Assembly (NCBI GenBank): GCA_012523945.1 | Contig: JAAYSO010000018.1 | Span: forward strand, 1 to 42,162 | Length of the DNA stretch: 42,162 nucleotides | Direction of reading: 5' to 3' | DNA from: Bacillota bacterium | GTDB taxonomy: Bacteria; Bacillota; Dethiobacteria; Dethiobacterales; Dethiobacteraceae | Shown here: positions 1-9,700 of the stretch, one piece after another | How positions within the stretch are numbered: the first letter of the stretch is position 1 | Layout of the letters: every line of letters starts with the position of its first letter | Program-made: the position numbers and the translations under genes | Notes under the pieces: model-generated | Databases searched by the model: none | What the model was told of the DNA's origin: nothing | Seen by the model: the letters and a program-made list of their open reading frames with translations, nothing else

Positions 1-742
1 CCTTTAACCCGTATGCCGCCATAAATTCTACCTGGTCTTCTTTTGCCATCTGGCTGATTTCCATTTCCAGCGTGCCGCAAAATTCAATGAGCGGATAGCC
101 GGCTTCCCGGCACAGCTCCCTTAATTCCTCCCGCCTGCTATAAGAAAGATCCTGCATTTGCTCTTCATCCAGATTAACGGCCACCAGTATGGGGCGGGAA
201 GAAAGAAAAGCAAAATTACGCAGGTAAGGAAGGTCATCTTCAGTCCACGTACCTGCATAAAGAGGTTTCATTTCCTCTAAGAGTGTTTGGCAGGTTTCCA
301 GTAGCTTTTGTTCTTCCGGAGTGCGCTTGTCTTTTTTACGGCCTAGCAAAGTTTCCACATGTACCAGGTCGGCTAAAATCATCTCCTCCATAAAGGCGGA
401 GAAAGCTGCATTCGGGGCCAGAGGCTCTGCCGGCCAGGGTACAGAGGGATCCCTGTGGGCTCGCACTACAACGGCTAAAGCATCCAAAGCCTTCAGGCGG
501 CCGGACATTTCACCGCTAATTTGTCCGCTGTTACCCAACGGGGGAAAGTCTGCGAATTCTATCGTAGCAAAAGTTGTTTTTTTCGGTTTAAAAATTTCAG
601 CCAATTGTTCTACACGTTCATCAGGAACGCGGGCAGCTCCTTGAGGTATGCCGCCTTTGCCGGAGCCGGCGCCGGCTCCGGTCAAAAGCCGGAACAAAGT
701 TGACTTACCGGATAAACCCGGTCCAATGATGCCGATTTTCAT
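1..742 (-). CDS. YchF/OLA1-like P-loop NTPase (partial)
   Basis: This coding region reads leftward from an ATG at 742 and leaves the window at base 1, so the C-terminus is missing. The start has a good ribosome site (GAGGTGG, about 8 nt upstream). The protein opens with MKIGIIGPGLSGKSTLF, a Walker A/G1 P-loop of the YchF/Obg type, followed by a Gly-Ala-rich stretch. A later VAVNLDEEQ resembles the NxxE that replaces NKxD in YchF. The G3 region reads EFADFPPLG, where YchF normally has a DIAGL-type motif, so the switch II Gly is not where expected. YchF proteins bind ribosomes and hydrolyse ATP or GTP. This one is clearly divergent and is probably a side branch rather than the housekeeping copy. 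The role is inferred from family only. Confidence 0.72.
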   Translation of the reverse strand, partial: MKIGIIGPGLSGKSTLFRLLTGAGAGSGKGGIPQGAARVPDERVEQLAEIFKPKKTTFATIEFADFPPLGNSGQISGEMSGRLKALDALAVVVRAHRDPSVPWPAEPLAPNAAFSAFMEEMILADLVHVETLLGRKKDKRTPEEQKLLETCQTLLEEMKPLYAGTWTEDDLPYLRNFAFLSSRPILVAVNLDEEQMQDLSYSRREELRELCREAGYPLIEFCGTLEMEISQMAKEDQVEFMAAYGLK

Positions 743-961
743 CCTAACCACCTCACGCTACTCATCATAGCGCAGCGGCAGGGTGCTGTCAACTAAAGAG
801 TTTGTGCCACCGGTTTACTTCATTACCTGCATACTTTAAAGCTAAAAATTGTCAAAAATGTGGGACGGCTAAAGTAACGTTGAAGTAATAAAAATAATGG
901 ATCTTGTTTTTTGGGTTATGCTAAGACAAATCTAAACCTTTGAAAAGGTGGTGCCAATTTT

Positions 962-987
962 AAAAGGCGGGTTGCTCCCGCCTTTTT
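962..987 (-). terminator. Intrinsic terminator after the permuted protease
   Basis: AAAAGGCGGG and CCCGCCTTTT pair around a TTGCT loop, with T-runs on both sides. It begins 7 bases past the stop codon at 994 of the leftward protease gene, so it most likely ends that transcript. It can also work on the plus strand. Confidence 0.8.
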
Positions 988-993
988 ACTTGG

Positions 994-1977
994 TTACAGA
1001 AATTGTAAAGGGTGGAAACGCAGTAAACTGCCGATTACGTCTCGATTAAGCCTGCCCCCGTCAGCCCGGCCCGGTTGAAGTATGGGATCGCCGATTTTAG
1101 ATAAACCGTCTTTACCATTGGTGGCGTTGGCTAAAACGTGGTTGTTGGATAAAATTAGCGGCTCATTTGTTTGCTCATCATAAACAACGGCACCGAAAGT
1201 GCCCGCCGTAACCTGATAATGGCCAATGCTTAAACCGGGTTGGGCAGGGCGCTTTTTAGCATTACGTTTGTAGCGCATTTTGTCAACGGAAAAAGTCTCA
1301 TTTTCTATATCTGCAACCAAATCTCCTGTTTCAACTACATCGGTTATAATGCCCTCAATTTTAGGGGGAATGAGATCTTCTGCCCGGAGAAGAGAACGAG
1401 GTAATTTTTTGCGTACGAAAAAAGTAATACAGGGCTCACCCAGATCTATGCCCTGTTGCTCCTTATGCCCGATGCCTACACCGATGACATTGGAAAAAGC
1501 AAGCAACCTGGGCAAATCGCTTTGATAAATTCGCAATTGCCGGTAGTTGTCGTCTTCATCGGAAAAGGATGGAAAATCTCTTTTCTTTGCTGTAAAACGG
1601 ACTTGCATTATATTTAAGACTTCTGCAATGGGATGATAAATGGTGGCGGAGTTTCCGCCGGCAAAAAGTAAACCTACAGCATGGTTATCTTGATTTAAAA
1701 GCAGTGAGCCGCTGTCACCTGCTGTTCCCATTTTTGTAGTTACAATTTGATTGGTAAAAAGGGCGGTGCGCCCACCACTAAAACCGATTCTTACAACTGC
1801 TTTAATGACTCTGATCTGTCCTCTTGTCAGTCCTGTAGAGCGTCCGCTTTTTTGCACATTTAACCCGATTCTGGCTGATGTAACTCCTAAAACGCGACCT
1901 ATACTTACAATCTCTTCATCAATCCAATTTTCCTTATAAGGACGGGCCAAAGCCGCATCAATTTGCCTGCCATGCAT
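994..1977 (-). CDS. Circularly permuted trypsin-like serine peptidase
   Basis: The start chosen is the ATG at 1977 (327 aa), because GGGAGG lies 7 nt upstream; an upstream in-frame ATG at 2022 lacks such a site. The sequence resembles clostridial trypsin-like proteins of the Nal1-like type, but the order of parts is reversed. It begins with the catalytic-Asp segment (DAALARPY, Asp7), then GTAGDSGSLLLN with the nucleophile Ser89, and the usual C-terminal end EVLNIMQVRF. A short linker (KKRDFPSFSDEDDNY) follows. Then comes what is normally the N-terminal half: LAFSNVIGVGIG, ITFFVRKKLP, TAGTFGAVVYD and SNNHVLANATNG with the catalytic His280. The protein stops at RFHPLQFL, just where a normal copy would run into the Asp segment. 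All three triad residues are present once. There is no obvious signal peptide or membrane helix. The substrate is unknown. Confidence 0.8.
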   Translation of the reverse strand: MHGRQIDAALARPYKENWIDEEIVSIGRVLGVTSARIGLNVQKSGRSTGLTRGQIRVIKAVVRIGFSGGRTALFTNQIVTTKMGTAGDSGSLLLNQDNHAVGLLFAGGNSATIYHPIAEVLNIMQVRFTAKKRDFPSFSDEDDNYRQLRIYQSDLPRLLAFSNVIGVGIGHKEQQGIDLGEPCITFFVRKKLPRSLLRAEDLIPPKIEGIITDVVETGDLVADIENETFSVDKMRYKRNAKKRPAQPGLSIGHYQVTAGTFGAVVYDEQTNEPLILSNNHVLANATNGKDGLSKIGDPILQPGRADGGRLNRDVIGSLLRFHPLQFL

Positions 1978-2070
1978 GATTTTGCCTCCCGTATCTTGGT
2001 ACATTTTTGGTACATTTATCATACGCGTAAGCAGAAAAAGGAGTGCCGGCTCTTGGCCGCGTTCTGCAAG

Positions 2071-2112
2071 AAAAAGAAAAGGCTCAACGGTCCCACGGAC
2101 AGTTGAGCCTTT
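2071..2112 (-). terminator. Terminator of leuB
   Basis: Reading leftward, AAAGGCTCAAC pairs with GTTGAGCCTTT, with an inner GTCC/GGAC stem, and a T-rich run follows. It lies about 15 bases past the leuB stop codon. Confidence 0.85.
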
Positions 2113-2127
2113 GGGGAAAGAAATGAT

Positions 2128-3180
2128 TTACAAATATTTAACCACCAGATCCCCTACTTCTTCGGTGGTATAGCCCATTTTACCGGCAGCCATGCTTTTC
2201 AGATGTGTGCTGCAAACTGTTTTAATGGCATTTTCCACGCGTTCTGCAGCTTTGGTTTCACCTAAATTGTCCAGCATCATGGCTGCAGCGCCGATGCATG
2301 CCAGGGGGTTCACCACATTCAGCCCGGTGTACTTGGGGGCAGAGCCGCCAATGGGTTCAAACATGGAGACACCTTCCGGGTTAATATTGCCGCCGGCGGC
2401 AATACCCATCCCGCCCTGAATCATGGCACCCAGGTCGGTGATAATATCGCCGAACATATTTTCCGTGACAATAACATCAAACCATTCCGGGTTTTTCACC
2501 ATCCACATGACTGTAGCATCAACATGGGCATAGTCGCGTGTAATATCGGGATAATCTTTTTCACCGATTTCATGGAAGACGCGCTCCCAGAGATCAAATA
2601 CATAAGTCAGGACATTGGTTTTACCGCAAAGTGTTACTTTTTTCTGTTTATTGCGGCGCCGGGCATATGCAAAAGCATAGCGGAGACAGCGTTCCACGCC
2701 CATGCGGGTACAGACAGATTCCTGGATGGCAATTTCATGCGGTGTGCCTTTGCGCATAATACCGCCGGCACCGGCATACTGGCCTTCAGTGTTTTCCCGC
2801 ACCACGACAAAATCAATCTCTTCAGGTCCTTTGTCTTTCAGGGGAGTATCTACGCCGGGATAGAGCTTAACGGGGCGCAAATTAATATAAAGGTCAAGTT
2901 CGAAACGTAAGCGCAAAAGTAAACCTTTTTCCAGAATTCCCGGTTTAACATCGGGATGGCCAATGGCACCAAGGTAGATGGCGTCAAATTGGCGCAATTC
3001 TGCCAAAACACTGTCGGGCAGAACCTCACCGGTACGCAGGTAACGTTCACCGCCTAAATCGTAATGAGTATAATCAAATTTTAAACCTTCAGCAGCACTA
3101 ACGGCATCAAGGACTTTTAACCCTTCACGAATAACTTCCGGGCCTGTCCCGTCACCGGGTAGCACGGCAATTTTGTACAA
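2128..3180 (-). CDS. leuB: 3-isopropylmalate dehydrogenase
   Basis: This 350-aa protein belongs to the NAD-dependent beta-decarboxylating dehydrogenases. It opens with [13 protein letters not shown]. It also carries [16 protein letters not shown] (substrate-binding Arg residues), [14 protein letters not shown], a catalytic Lys/Asn segment GKTNVL, and the metal-binding stretch [19 protein letters not shown]. The closest pattern I know is the actinobacterial-type LeuB, which oxidises 3-isopropylmalate in leucine synthesis. A related tartrate or malate dehydrogenase cannot be excluded, because leuA, leuC and leuD are not beside it. The start is a TTG at 3180, with AAGGAGG 8 nt upstream; no ATG fits as well. 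The gene is monocistronic, closed by its own terminator, and divergent from addB. Confidence 0.85.
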   Translation of the reverse strand: MYKIAVLPGDGTGPEVIREGLKVLDAVSAAEGLKFDYTHYDLGGERYLRTGEVLPDSVLAELRQFDAIYLGAIGHPDVKPGILEKGLLLRLRFELDLYINLRPVKLYPGVDTPLKDKGPEEIDFVVVRENTEGQYAGAGGIMRKGTPHEIAIQESVCTRMGVERCLRYAFAYARRRNKQKKVTLCGKTNVLTYVFDLWERVFHEIGEKDYPDITRDYAHVDATVMWMVKNPEWFDVIVTENMFGDIITDLGAMIQGGMGIAAGGNINPEGVSMFEPIGGSAPKYTGLNVVNPLACIGAAAMMLDNLGETKAAERVENAIKTVCSTHLKSMAAGKMGYTTEEVGDLVVKYL

Positions 3181-3306
3181 ATAAAAAACCTCCTTATTCT
3201 TATGTAACGCTTCTTATTTTAAACTATCTTACCTGAAAAGGGAAGTCATTTGGAAAGGATTTAAATTAATTAAAGCGAATGTTGAAAGAAAAGATGAAAA
3301 ATGTGA

Positions 3307-6300
3307 GTGATGTTAATGCCTGTACGTTTTATTTTAGGACGGGCCGGCAGTGGTAAAACTATGACCTGCCTACGGGAGATTGCTTGCTTATGTCAAAAGG
3401 AACCTTTAGGCGAACCACTGATTTTTCTCGTGCCGGACCAAGCTACTTTTGAAATGGAAAAAGAATTAGCCGCCCTTTGTGGAGGGGGGACCTTCCGGGC
3501 AGAGATCCTGTCTTTTCGGCGCCTGGCGTATCGCGTACTGTCCCTGCGGGGAAAACGGACCCCTTTAATTACAGAAACAGGGCGGCAACTCGTCTTAAGA
3601 CGTATTTTGCAGGAAATTGCCCCTGAGCTGAATACCTTTGGCCGCGCCGCCCGGCAGCCTCGTTTCTGTGAGCAATTGGCTGTACAATTGCGAGAGTTGA
3701 AAAATTATAAACTTGAGCCGCAGTCGTTACAGGCAGCGGCCAAAGACCCTGCTTGTCCTCCGGCCCTGCAAATGAAATTGGAGGATTTGGCAGCCATTTA
3801 TACTGAATATCACAATTTTGTTGCGGGGCGCTACAGCGATCCGGAAGATTTATTAACGGAGCTGGCTGCTGCCATTGTTGAAGGGCACCTGCAGCCGGGG
3901 ATACGTGTGTGGGTGGACGGGTTTGCCGGTTTTACGCCCCAGGAGTTAAGAGTGCTGGCGGCTTTAATGAGTTCCGCTGCTGAAGTTAATGTGGCACTCT
4001 GTCTGGATCCGGCCAATCTTGTGCGCCCGAAAGAAGATGAGTTGTTTCAGCCTACTTTGGATACATATTACCGGCTCAAACAGATCATTCATGAACAGCA
4101 AATAGAGACTTTACCGTCCCTGGTGCTGCCGCAAGCAGGGCAAAAGACACGCTTTACCCCTTCAGCGGCTTTAACATACCTAGAAGCAAATTTTGCCGAT
4201 ATTTTAGCAAAGCCTTATCCACAGGAAGCTCAGGAGATAAAGCTGGTCACCGCTGCAGGGAGCAGGGCGGAGGTGGAAGCAGTTGCCCGTGATATCCTGC
4301 ACTTGGTACGGGAGAAAAAATGGCGCTTCCGTGATATTGGCATTATTCTGCGCAACTTTTCCCAGTATCATGATTTAGTAACAGCCGTTTTTATCGATTA
4401 TGATATTCCCTATTTTATTGATGATCGTCCCCTGGCTTCTCATCATCCCCTGGTGGAATTTTTACGCTCAGCCCTGGAGGCTGCCGTAACAAAACTGCAG
4501 CAGGAACCTGTTTTGCAGATGTTAAAAACGGATCTTTTCCCGCTGCCTCGTCATTTAGTTGATCAATTTGAAAACTATGTACGACAGTACGGCATTAAAG
4601 GCAGCCGCTTTCTGGCTCAGGAACCTTGGCATTATCACCAGCGTCTCACGCTGGAAGAAGGGGAAGAGGCGGAAAATGCTTTCCTGAATGAAATTAATCA
4701 GGTGAAAAATACTTTTCGCGATAAGTTTAAGAAATTTTACCAAAAAATGAGCCGGCAACCGCAGCCGGCTGCAGAATATTGTTATGCCCTCTGGCAGTTG
4801 TTAGAGGAGGTAAATGCTGTCCAGACTTTGCAGGCCTGGGCGGAAGAAGCGGAAAGTTTAGGGCTGGTGGAGCAGGCACAGGAACACCGGCAGGTCTGGA
4901 ATGGAGTTGTTGAGCTGCTTGAACAGACAGAAGCCATCCTGGGCACAGAAAAGTTGCCCCTGCAGATGTTTTGCGAAGTTGTTTTCACAGGGCTGGAAAG
5001 CCTGAAACTGGGGCTGATTCCTGCTTCCTTAGACTGTGTTACGGTGGGTAATGTGGAACGCTCCCGGCAACCGCGCCTGCGGGCAGTTTATGTCCTTGGT
5101 CTGAATGAAGGAGAGTTTCCGGCACGCCTGCAGGAGGAAGGTTTATTTGCGGACACGGAACGCCTGTCCCTGGCTGAAGCAGGGATGGAATTGGCTGTGA
5201 CGCGACGGCAGCGACTGTTTCAGGAACAGTACCTGTCCTACATTGCCCTGACCCGCAGTTCAGAATATTTATGGCTCAGCTGTCCTTTGGCTGACGATGA
5301 GGGGAAAGCGAAACTGCCTTCTTCGCTTTTTAACAGGGTGCGTGAGCTTTTCCCGGCCAATGAGGTAAAGTTTTTCGGCAATACCCCGGATCCGCACAAG
5401 GATCCTCATGCTATAGTGGCTCCGCACCGGCTGGCGGCACAACTTTTACTCATAGCCCGCAGAGTACAAAGCGGCGAGCAACTTTCCTCTTTTTGGGCCG
5501 GTGTCTACCAAGAAGCCCTAAAACATGCCGATGTTCTGGCAGTGATGCAGACTTTATGGCCGGCCCTTGCTTATCACAATAAAGTTGCTCCCCTGGGTAA
5601 AGAAAACACGGAAGCATTATTTGGCCGGACTTTATACAGTAGTGTTACGCGCCTGGAAAAATTTGTTCAATGTCCTTTTGCCCATTTTGCCCAGTACGGA
5701 CTACGTCTCCGGCAAAAGCCGGAATGGCGTATGGAGGCTCCGGAGATGGGGGTTTTTTTCCACGAAGCCCTGTGTCGCTTTGTACGGCAGTTGCTGGCGG
5801 AAAAGATCGAGTGGTCTGATTTATCTGTGGCAGGGGCCCAGGAAAGAATGCAAAAAATTGTGGCGGAACTTGTACAGGAACTGGATCAGGAAATTTTCTT
5901 ATCCAGTGCCCGTCTTGGTTACCTGGCACAACGGCTGCAGGAAATTTTAGCCCAGGCAGTGACTTCCTTAACACTGCATGCCCAAAACAGCCGCTTTGCA
6001 CCTGTGGCGGCTGAACTTTCCTTTGGCAGGGGAGAGGTGCCTGCCTGGAAACCGGCGGCTAAGGACAAACATGTATACCTGTCCGGCCAGATAGACCGGA
6101 TAGATGTCGCCCGGTGCGAGGAAAAAACTTATGCCTGTATTATAGATTATAAGAGCAGTCCGACAAAGCTGGATTTATCTGATGTTTGGCATGGTTTGTC
6201 ACTGCAATTATTTGCTTATGTGGCAGCACTGAATGAATATAAAGCAGAGCTGGGACTGCCGGAGGCTGTATCTGCAGGCGCGTTTTATTTTGCCATTTAC

Positions 6301-6738
6301 CGGCCCTTTGAACGCATTAATAACCCGTTGCCGGTAGGGAAAAATGACACACCGGTTAAACTGGAAGGTTACTTTCTGGCAGAGCCGGAGCTGCTTGAAG
6401 CTTTAGGTGGAGAAAAATTTGTACCCGCAGCCTTAAAAAAAGACGGCAGTTTTACGAAGTATTCCCGCGTTGTCAGCAGAGAAGAGTTTTCTGCTCTGTT
6501 GGCGTATGTGGAAGAAAAAATAATGGAACTTGCAGAACAAATCCAAAAGGGCATTATTGACATTAGCCCCTACAAAAAACCGGATGGCAGATCAGCCTGT
6601 ACTTACTGCCCGTATCATGCTCTTTGTTGTTTTGAACCGGTTGTGCCCGGCAACAGTTACAGGGTATTGCAAAAATTAACGGCGGAAACAGTGCTGGCCG
6701 CCCTGCTGGAAGAGGGAGGGAAAGAAAATGACGAATAA
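3307..6738 (+). CDS. addB: ATP-dependent helicase/nuclease AddB
   Basis: This 1143-aa protein is the AddB subunit of AddAB, the Gram-positive counterpart of RecBCD, which resects double-strand breaks up to Chi sites. It begins VRFILGRAGSGKT, the AddB Walker A. The middle carries degenerate helicase motifs (VLGLNEGEFPA). The C-terminal nuclease domain has GQIDRIDV...IIDYKSS. The iron-sulfur staple is intact: Cys789 (VQCPFAHF) plus a Cys-X2-Cys-X5-Cys at 1098, 1101 and 1107. The start is uncertain. GTG 3307, ATG 3310 and ATG 3316 are in frame, and none has a strong ribosome site; MPVRFILGR from 3316 fits family N-termini best. The gene overlaps addA by 11 bases, which implies coupled translation. 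Confidence 0.95.
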   Translation: MMLMPVRFILGRAGSGKTMTCLREIACLCQKEPLGEPLIFLVPDQATFEMEKELAALCGGGTFRAEILSFRRLAYRVLSLRGKRTPLITETGRQLVLRRILQEIAPELNTFGRAARQPRFCEQLAVQLRELKNYKLEPQSLQAAAKDPACPPALQMKLEDLAAIYTEYHNFVAGRYSDPEDLLTELAAAIVEGHLQPGIRVWVDGFAGFTPQELRVLAALMSSAAEVNVALCLDPANLVRPKEDELFQPTLDTYYRLKQIIHEQQIETLPSLVLPQAGQKTRFTPSAALTYLEANFADILAKPYPQEAQEIKLVTAAGSRAEVEAVARDILHLVREKKWRFRDIGIILRNFSQYHDLVTAVFIDYDIPYFIDDRPLASHHPLVEFLRSALEAAVTKLQQEPVLQMLKTDLFPLPRHLVDQFENYVRQYGIKGSRFLAQEPWHYHQRLTLEEGEEAENAFLNEINQVKNTFRDKFKKFYQKMSRQPQPAAEYCYALWQLLEEVNAVQTLQAWAEEAESLGLVEQAQEHRQVWNGVVELLEQTEAILGTEKLPLQMFCEVVFTGLESLKLGLIPASLDCVTVGNVERSRQPRLRAVYVLGLNEGEFPARLQEEGLFADTERLSLAEAGMELAVTRRQRLFQEQYLSYIALTRSSEYLWLSCPLADDEGKAKLPSSLFNRVRELFPANEVKFFGNTPDPHKDPHAIVAPHRLAAQLLLIARRVQSGEQLSSFWAGVYQEALKHADVLAVMQTLWPALAYHNKVAPLGKENTEALFGRTLYSSVTRLEKFVQCPFAHFAQYGLRLRQKPEWRMEAPEMGVFFHEALCRFVRQLLAEKIEWSDLSVAGAQERMQKIVAELVQELDQEIFLSSARLGYLAQRLQEILAQAVTSLTLHAQNSRFAPVAAELSFGRGEVPAWKPAAKDKHVYLSGQIDRIDVARCEEKTYACIIDYKSSPTKLDLSDVWHGLSLQLFAYVAALNEYKAELGLPEAVSAGAFYFAIYRPFERINNPLPVGKNDTPVKLEGYFLAEPELLEALGGEKFVPAALKKDGSFTKYSRVVSREEFSALLAYVEEKIMELAEQIQKGIIDISPYKKPDGRSACTYCPYHALCCFEPVVPGNSYRVLQKLTAETVLAALLEEGGKENDE

Positions 6739-9700
6739 ATGGACGGAGGAGCAGTGGGCCGCTATTAGTACAGACGGCTGCAACCTGCTTGTTTCTGCCG
6801 CCGCCGGAGCGGGAAAAACTGCAGTGCTGGTGGAGCGCATAATCAGATTATTATGTGACCCTCATAAACCACTTGACATTGATAAACTGCTGGTGGTGAC
6901 CTTTACGGAAGCGGCAGCGGCTGAAATGCGGGAACGTATCGGGGCGGCTTTGGAAAAAGAAATTGTGGAATCCCGGCGTTTTGAGTTGTTAAAACAACTT
7001 TCCCTCTTAAACGGCGCTTCCATTTCCACTCTCCATGCTTTTTGTTTAGAAGTAATCAGGCGTTATTTTTACCTGGTGGACTTGGATCCCACCTTTCGTA
7101 TTGCCGATGAACAGGAGGCAGGTTTGTTGCGGCAGGATGCGGTAGAAGAAGTTTTGGAAGAAGCTTTTGCCCGGGAAGAAGCAGATTTCCTTGAGTTTGT
7201 ACAGTCTTACGGCGGCAGAACCAGTGACGAAGCTTTACCGGATTTAATTCTCCGCCTTTACAGTTTTGCCTGGAGTAACCCCTGGCCCGAAGCCTGGCTG
7301 CAAGAGGCTTTATCATACTATCAGGATTGTAGTGAGACCGGGGCGGAAGTGTGGCTGGAGCCCATTAAAGAAAAATTAAATTTATTATTACAGGAAGCGG
7401 CAGCATGCCTGGAACGTGCTTTGTCTTTATGCCTGGAACCTAATGCACCTGCTATGTATGAAGATGTTTTACAGCAGGAGCAGGAACAGGTACAGAATTT
7501 AAAAGCTTTATTGTCAGAACCCTGGGAACTGCTGCGGGAAGCGTGGTCAGGTATTCATTTCCCGCGCCTGCCGCAGGCAAAAGATGTGGATCAGGACTTA
7601 AAAGTAGAAATACAAAGACTGCGCAACCGGGCAAAAACTATTTTACAGGAAGCAACGCAGGCATATTTTTACCGTTCTTTGCCTGAATTTGTGGCGGAAG
7701 TAAAACGGTTGGTGCCGAAAGTTAATGTAGTTATTCAACTGGTACGACAGTTTGCAGACAAGTATACTGCAGCCAAGAAAAAAGCAGGTGTTTTGGATTT
7801 TAACGACTTGGAACATTACTGTTTAGAAATTTTACTGGAAAAAAACAACGGACAACCGGAACCGTCGGCAGCGGCTATAGAGCTGCAGGAGCGTTTTGCC
7901 CAGGTTTTAGTGGATGAATACCAGGATATTAACCCGGTACAGGACACAATCTTACAATTGGTGTCGCGCCGGGGAAAAGATACAGCCAATTTATTTATGG
8001 TGGGCGATGTAAAGCAGAGTATTTACCGCTTCCGCATGGGAGATCCCGGTTTGTTTTTGCAAAAATACCGGGATTACTCGGCCGGAGGAGATGCGGGAAA
8101 ATTAATTCAGTTAAGCCGCAATTTTCGCTGCCGGAACAATATAGTATTGGCGGTGAATTACCTTTTTGCCCAGTTAATGACGAAAACTATGGAAATTGAA
8201 TATGACAGTGATGCAGCCCTTGTCTTTGGTGCGCATTATCCTGCCACTGACGTGGTGCCTACCATGGAAAAAGAACCGGTGGAAATTATCCTGGTGGAGA
8301 AGAAACCGGAGGAAACTACGGGGGAGGCAGAAGATTTAACTGCTGTGGAGCGGGAAGGCGTCATTGTGGCTCAAAAAATACAGGAGCTGAAGCAAAAAAA
8401 TCTCCATGTTTTTGACCCGGCAAAGGGCGGCTACAGACCGCTTGCCTATCGCGATATAGTGATTCTCCTGCGTTCTACCGCAAACCGTGCTGACAAGCTG
8501 GCGGAAATTTTGGCGCGTTTTCAGATTCCGGCCTATGCCGAACTTGAAAGCGGTTATTTTGCCGCCACGGAAGTGGCGGTGATGTTATCACTATTGAGAG
8601 TTGTGGACAACCCCCAGCAGGATATTGATTTGGCGGCCGTATTAAGATCACCCTTTGTGGGCTGTTCAGTGGAGGAGCTGGCAACTATTCGCCGCCTGGG
8701 TGGTAAAGACTGTAACTTTTGGCAGGCAGTGAAGGCGGCCGCAAAAACACAAATGCCGGCTTTAGCGGAAAAACTGCAAAACTTTTTATTAAAGCTGGAA
8801 CGGTGGCGGACCATGGCCCGCAGGGAAAAGCTGGCTACTTTTATCGCTGCAGTTTACCGCGAAAGTGGTTATGCTGATTTTGTGGCAGGGATGCCTGACG
8901 GTGTAAGAAGGCTGGCAAATATACGTGCCCTGTTCTCGCGGGCACGCCAGTTTGATCGTTTTTCCCGGCAGGGGCTCAGGCGTTTCCTGCAATTTATTGA
9001 ACAGCTGGAAAAACAGGGGGAAGACTTGGGTGCCGCTCGTGTACTGGGTGAAAATGAGGATGTAGTCAGAATTATGAGTATTCATAAAGCAAAAGGTTTG
9101 GAGTTTCCCGTAGTATTCCTCTGTGATACGGGTAAGAAATTTAATCTCCAGGACCAGCGGGAAGATTTTTTACTCCACCGGCAGTATGGACTGGCCCCCA
9201 TAATTGTAGATGTGCAGGCTAAAATACGCTATCCTTCCTTACCATATCTGGCCTTGCGGTTATTGGGTGAGGCGGAAACAAAAGCAGAAGAGTTGCGTCT
9301 TTTATATGTGGCACTGACACGTGCCCGGGAAAAATTAATTATTATCGGTTCCCTGGAGAAGATGGAAAAGACGGTAAGCTCCTGGCAGGATGTAGTAGGG
9401 CGTACAGGGGAGAAATTGCCCGCCTATTTTTTACGCAATGCCAATAGTTTTCTGGATTGGTTGCTGGCCGCCCTGCGGCGCCATCCTGGAATAGTAGCCG
9501 GAGAAGAGAGTATCCCCGCAGATAACTGTAAGCCGCGCTTTAGTTTGACTTTAATCCCACAGCTGGAAGAAGTTGCAGTTTCTGCAGACGATCAGGCTTT
9601 ACAGGAAGAGATTAAATCGGCTTTACTTGCCCTGCAGCCGCTGCCCCTGAAAACTGATGAAAAAGTAGCAAAAATGGTGGCAGAGCGTTTAAATTTCGTT

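Noticed and set aside
2524-2910. Open reading frame of 128 codons on the plus strand
   Set aside because: It is a shadow of leuB, whose protein motifs are unambiguous.
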